This document shows, one piece after another, positions 5,612 through 5,614 of a DNA stretch of 5,614 bases. Every line of letters starts with the position of its first letter. Within the stretch, counting starts at the first letter, position 1. The DNA comes from JBOGXB01 sp050694215. GTDB lineage: Bacteria > Actinomycetota > CADDZG01 > WHSQ01. The translations under genes were made by a program, and so were the position numbers. The DNA lies in NCBI GenBank assembly GCA_050694215.1, contig JBOGXB010000096.1, positions 1-5,614 of the forward strand. The letters are read 5' to 3'. Below the pieces are notes generated by a model. That model had not been told where the DNA came from. It saw nothing but the letters and a program-made list of their open reading frames with translations, and did not search any database.

Positions 5612-5614
5612 GTT

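Overview
The window looks like a chromosomal housekeeping segment from a high-GC bacterium. Coding is tightly packed, GTG and ATG starts are both used, and the gene order and protein style fit an actinobacterial-type lineage (Actinomycetota or a relative). That placement is an inference from style and synteny, not from a marker gene. I see no RNA genes, CRISPR arrays, insertion sequences or phage genes.

Left and centre (2-4620, + strand) hold a type II fatty acid synthesis operon: the 3' part of fabD (malonyl-CoA:ACP transacylase), a 98-residue biotinyl/lipoyl-like domain protein, fabH (initiating ketoacyl-ACP synthase III), fabG (ketoacyl-ACP reductase), acpP (acyl carrier protein), fabF (elongating ketoacyl-ACP synthase II), a 25-codon remnant that reads as the C-terminal end of another short-chain dehydrogenase/reductase (SDR), and acpS (holo-ACP synthase). 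Junctions are overlaps of 1 to 11 bases, apart from 24 bases before acpP and 9 bases before acpS, so this is probably one polycistronic, translationally coupled unit. Its products make holo-ACP (AcpS on AcpP), load malonyl (FabD), condense (FabH then FabF) and reduce the ketoacyl group (FabG). The dehydratase, the enoyl reductase and the acetyl-CoA carboxylase subunits are not in view.

Right (4688-5602, - strand) is a convergent gene for a short-form 6-phosphogluconate dehydrogenase, whose Rossmann fold carries an acidic residue suggesting NAD+ preference. The 67 bases between acpS and this gene hold only weak hairpins.

Two things stand out. The carrier-like protein has lost the lysine that would carry biotin or lipoate, yet it is embedded in the fatty acid operon. 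The SDR tail between fabF and acpS keeps its stop codon touching the acpS ribosome binding site, which suggests a nearly complete deletion of a former reductase gene, or an assembly artefact.
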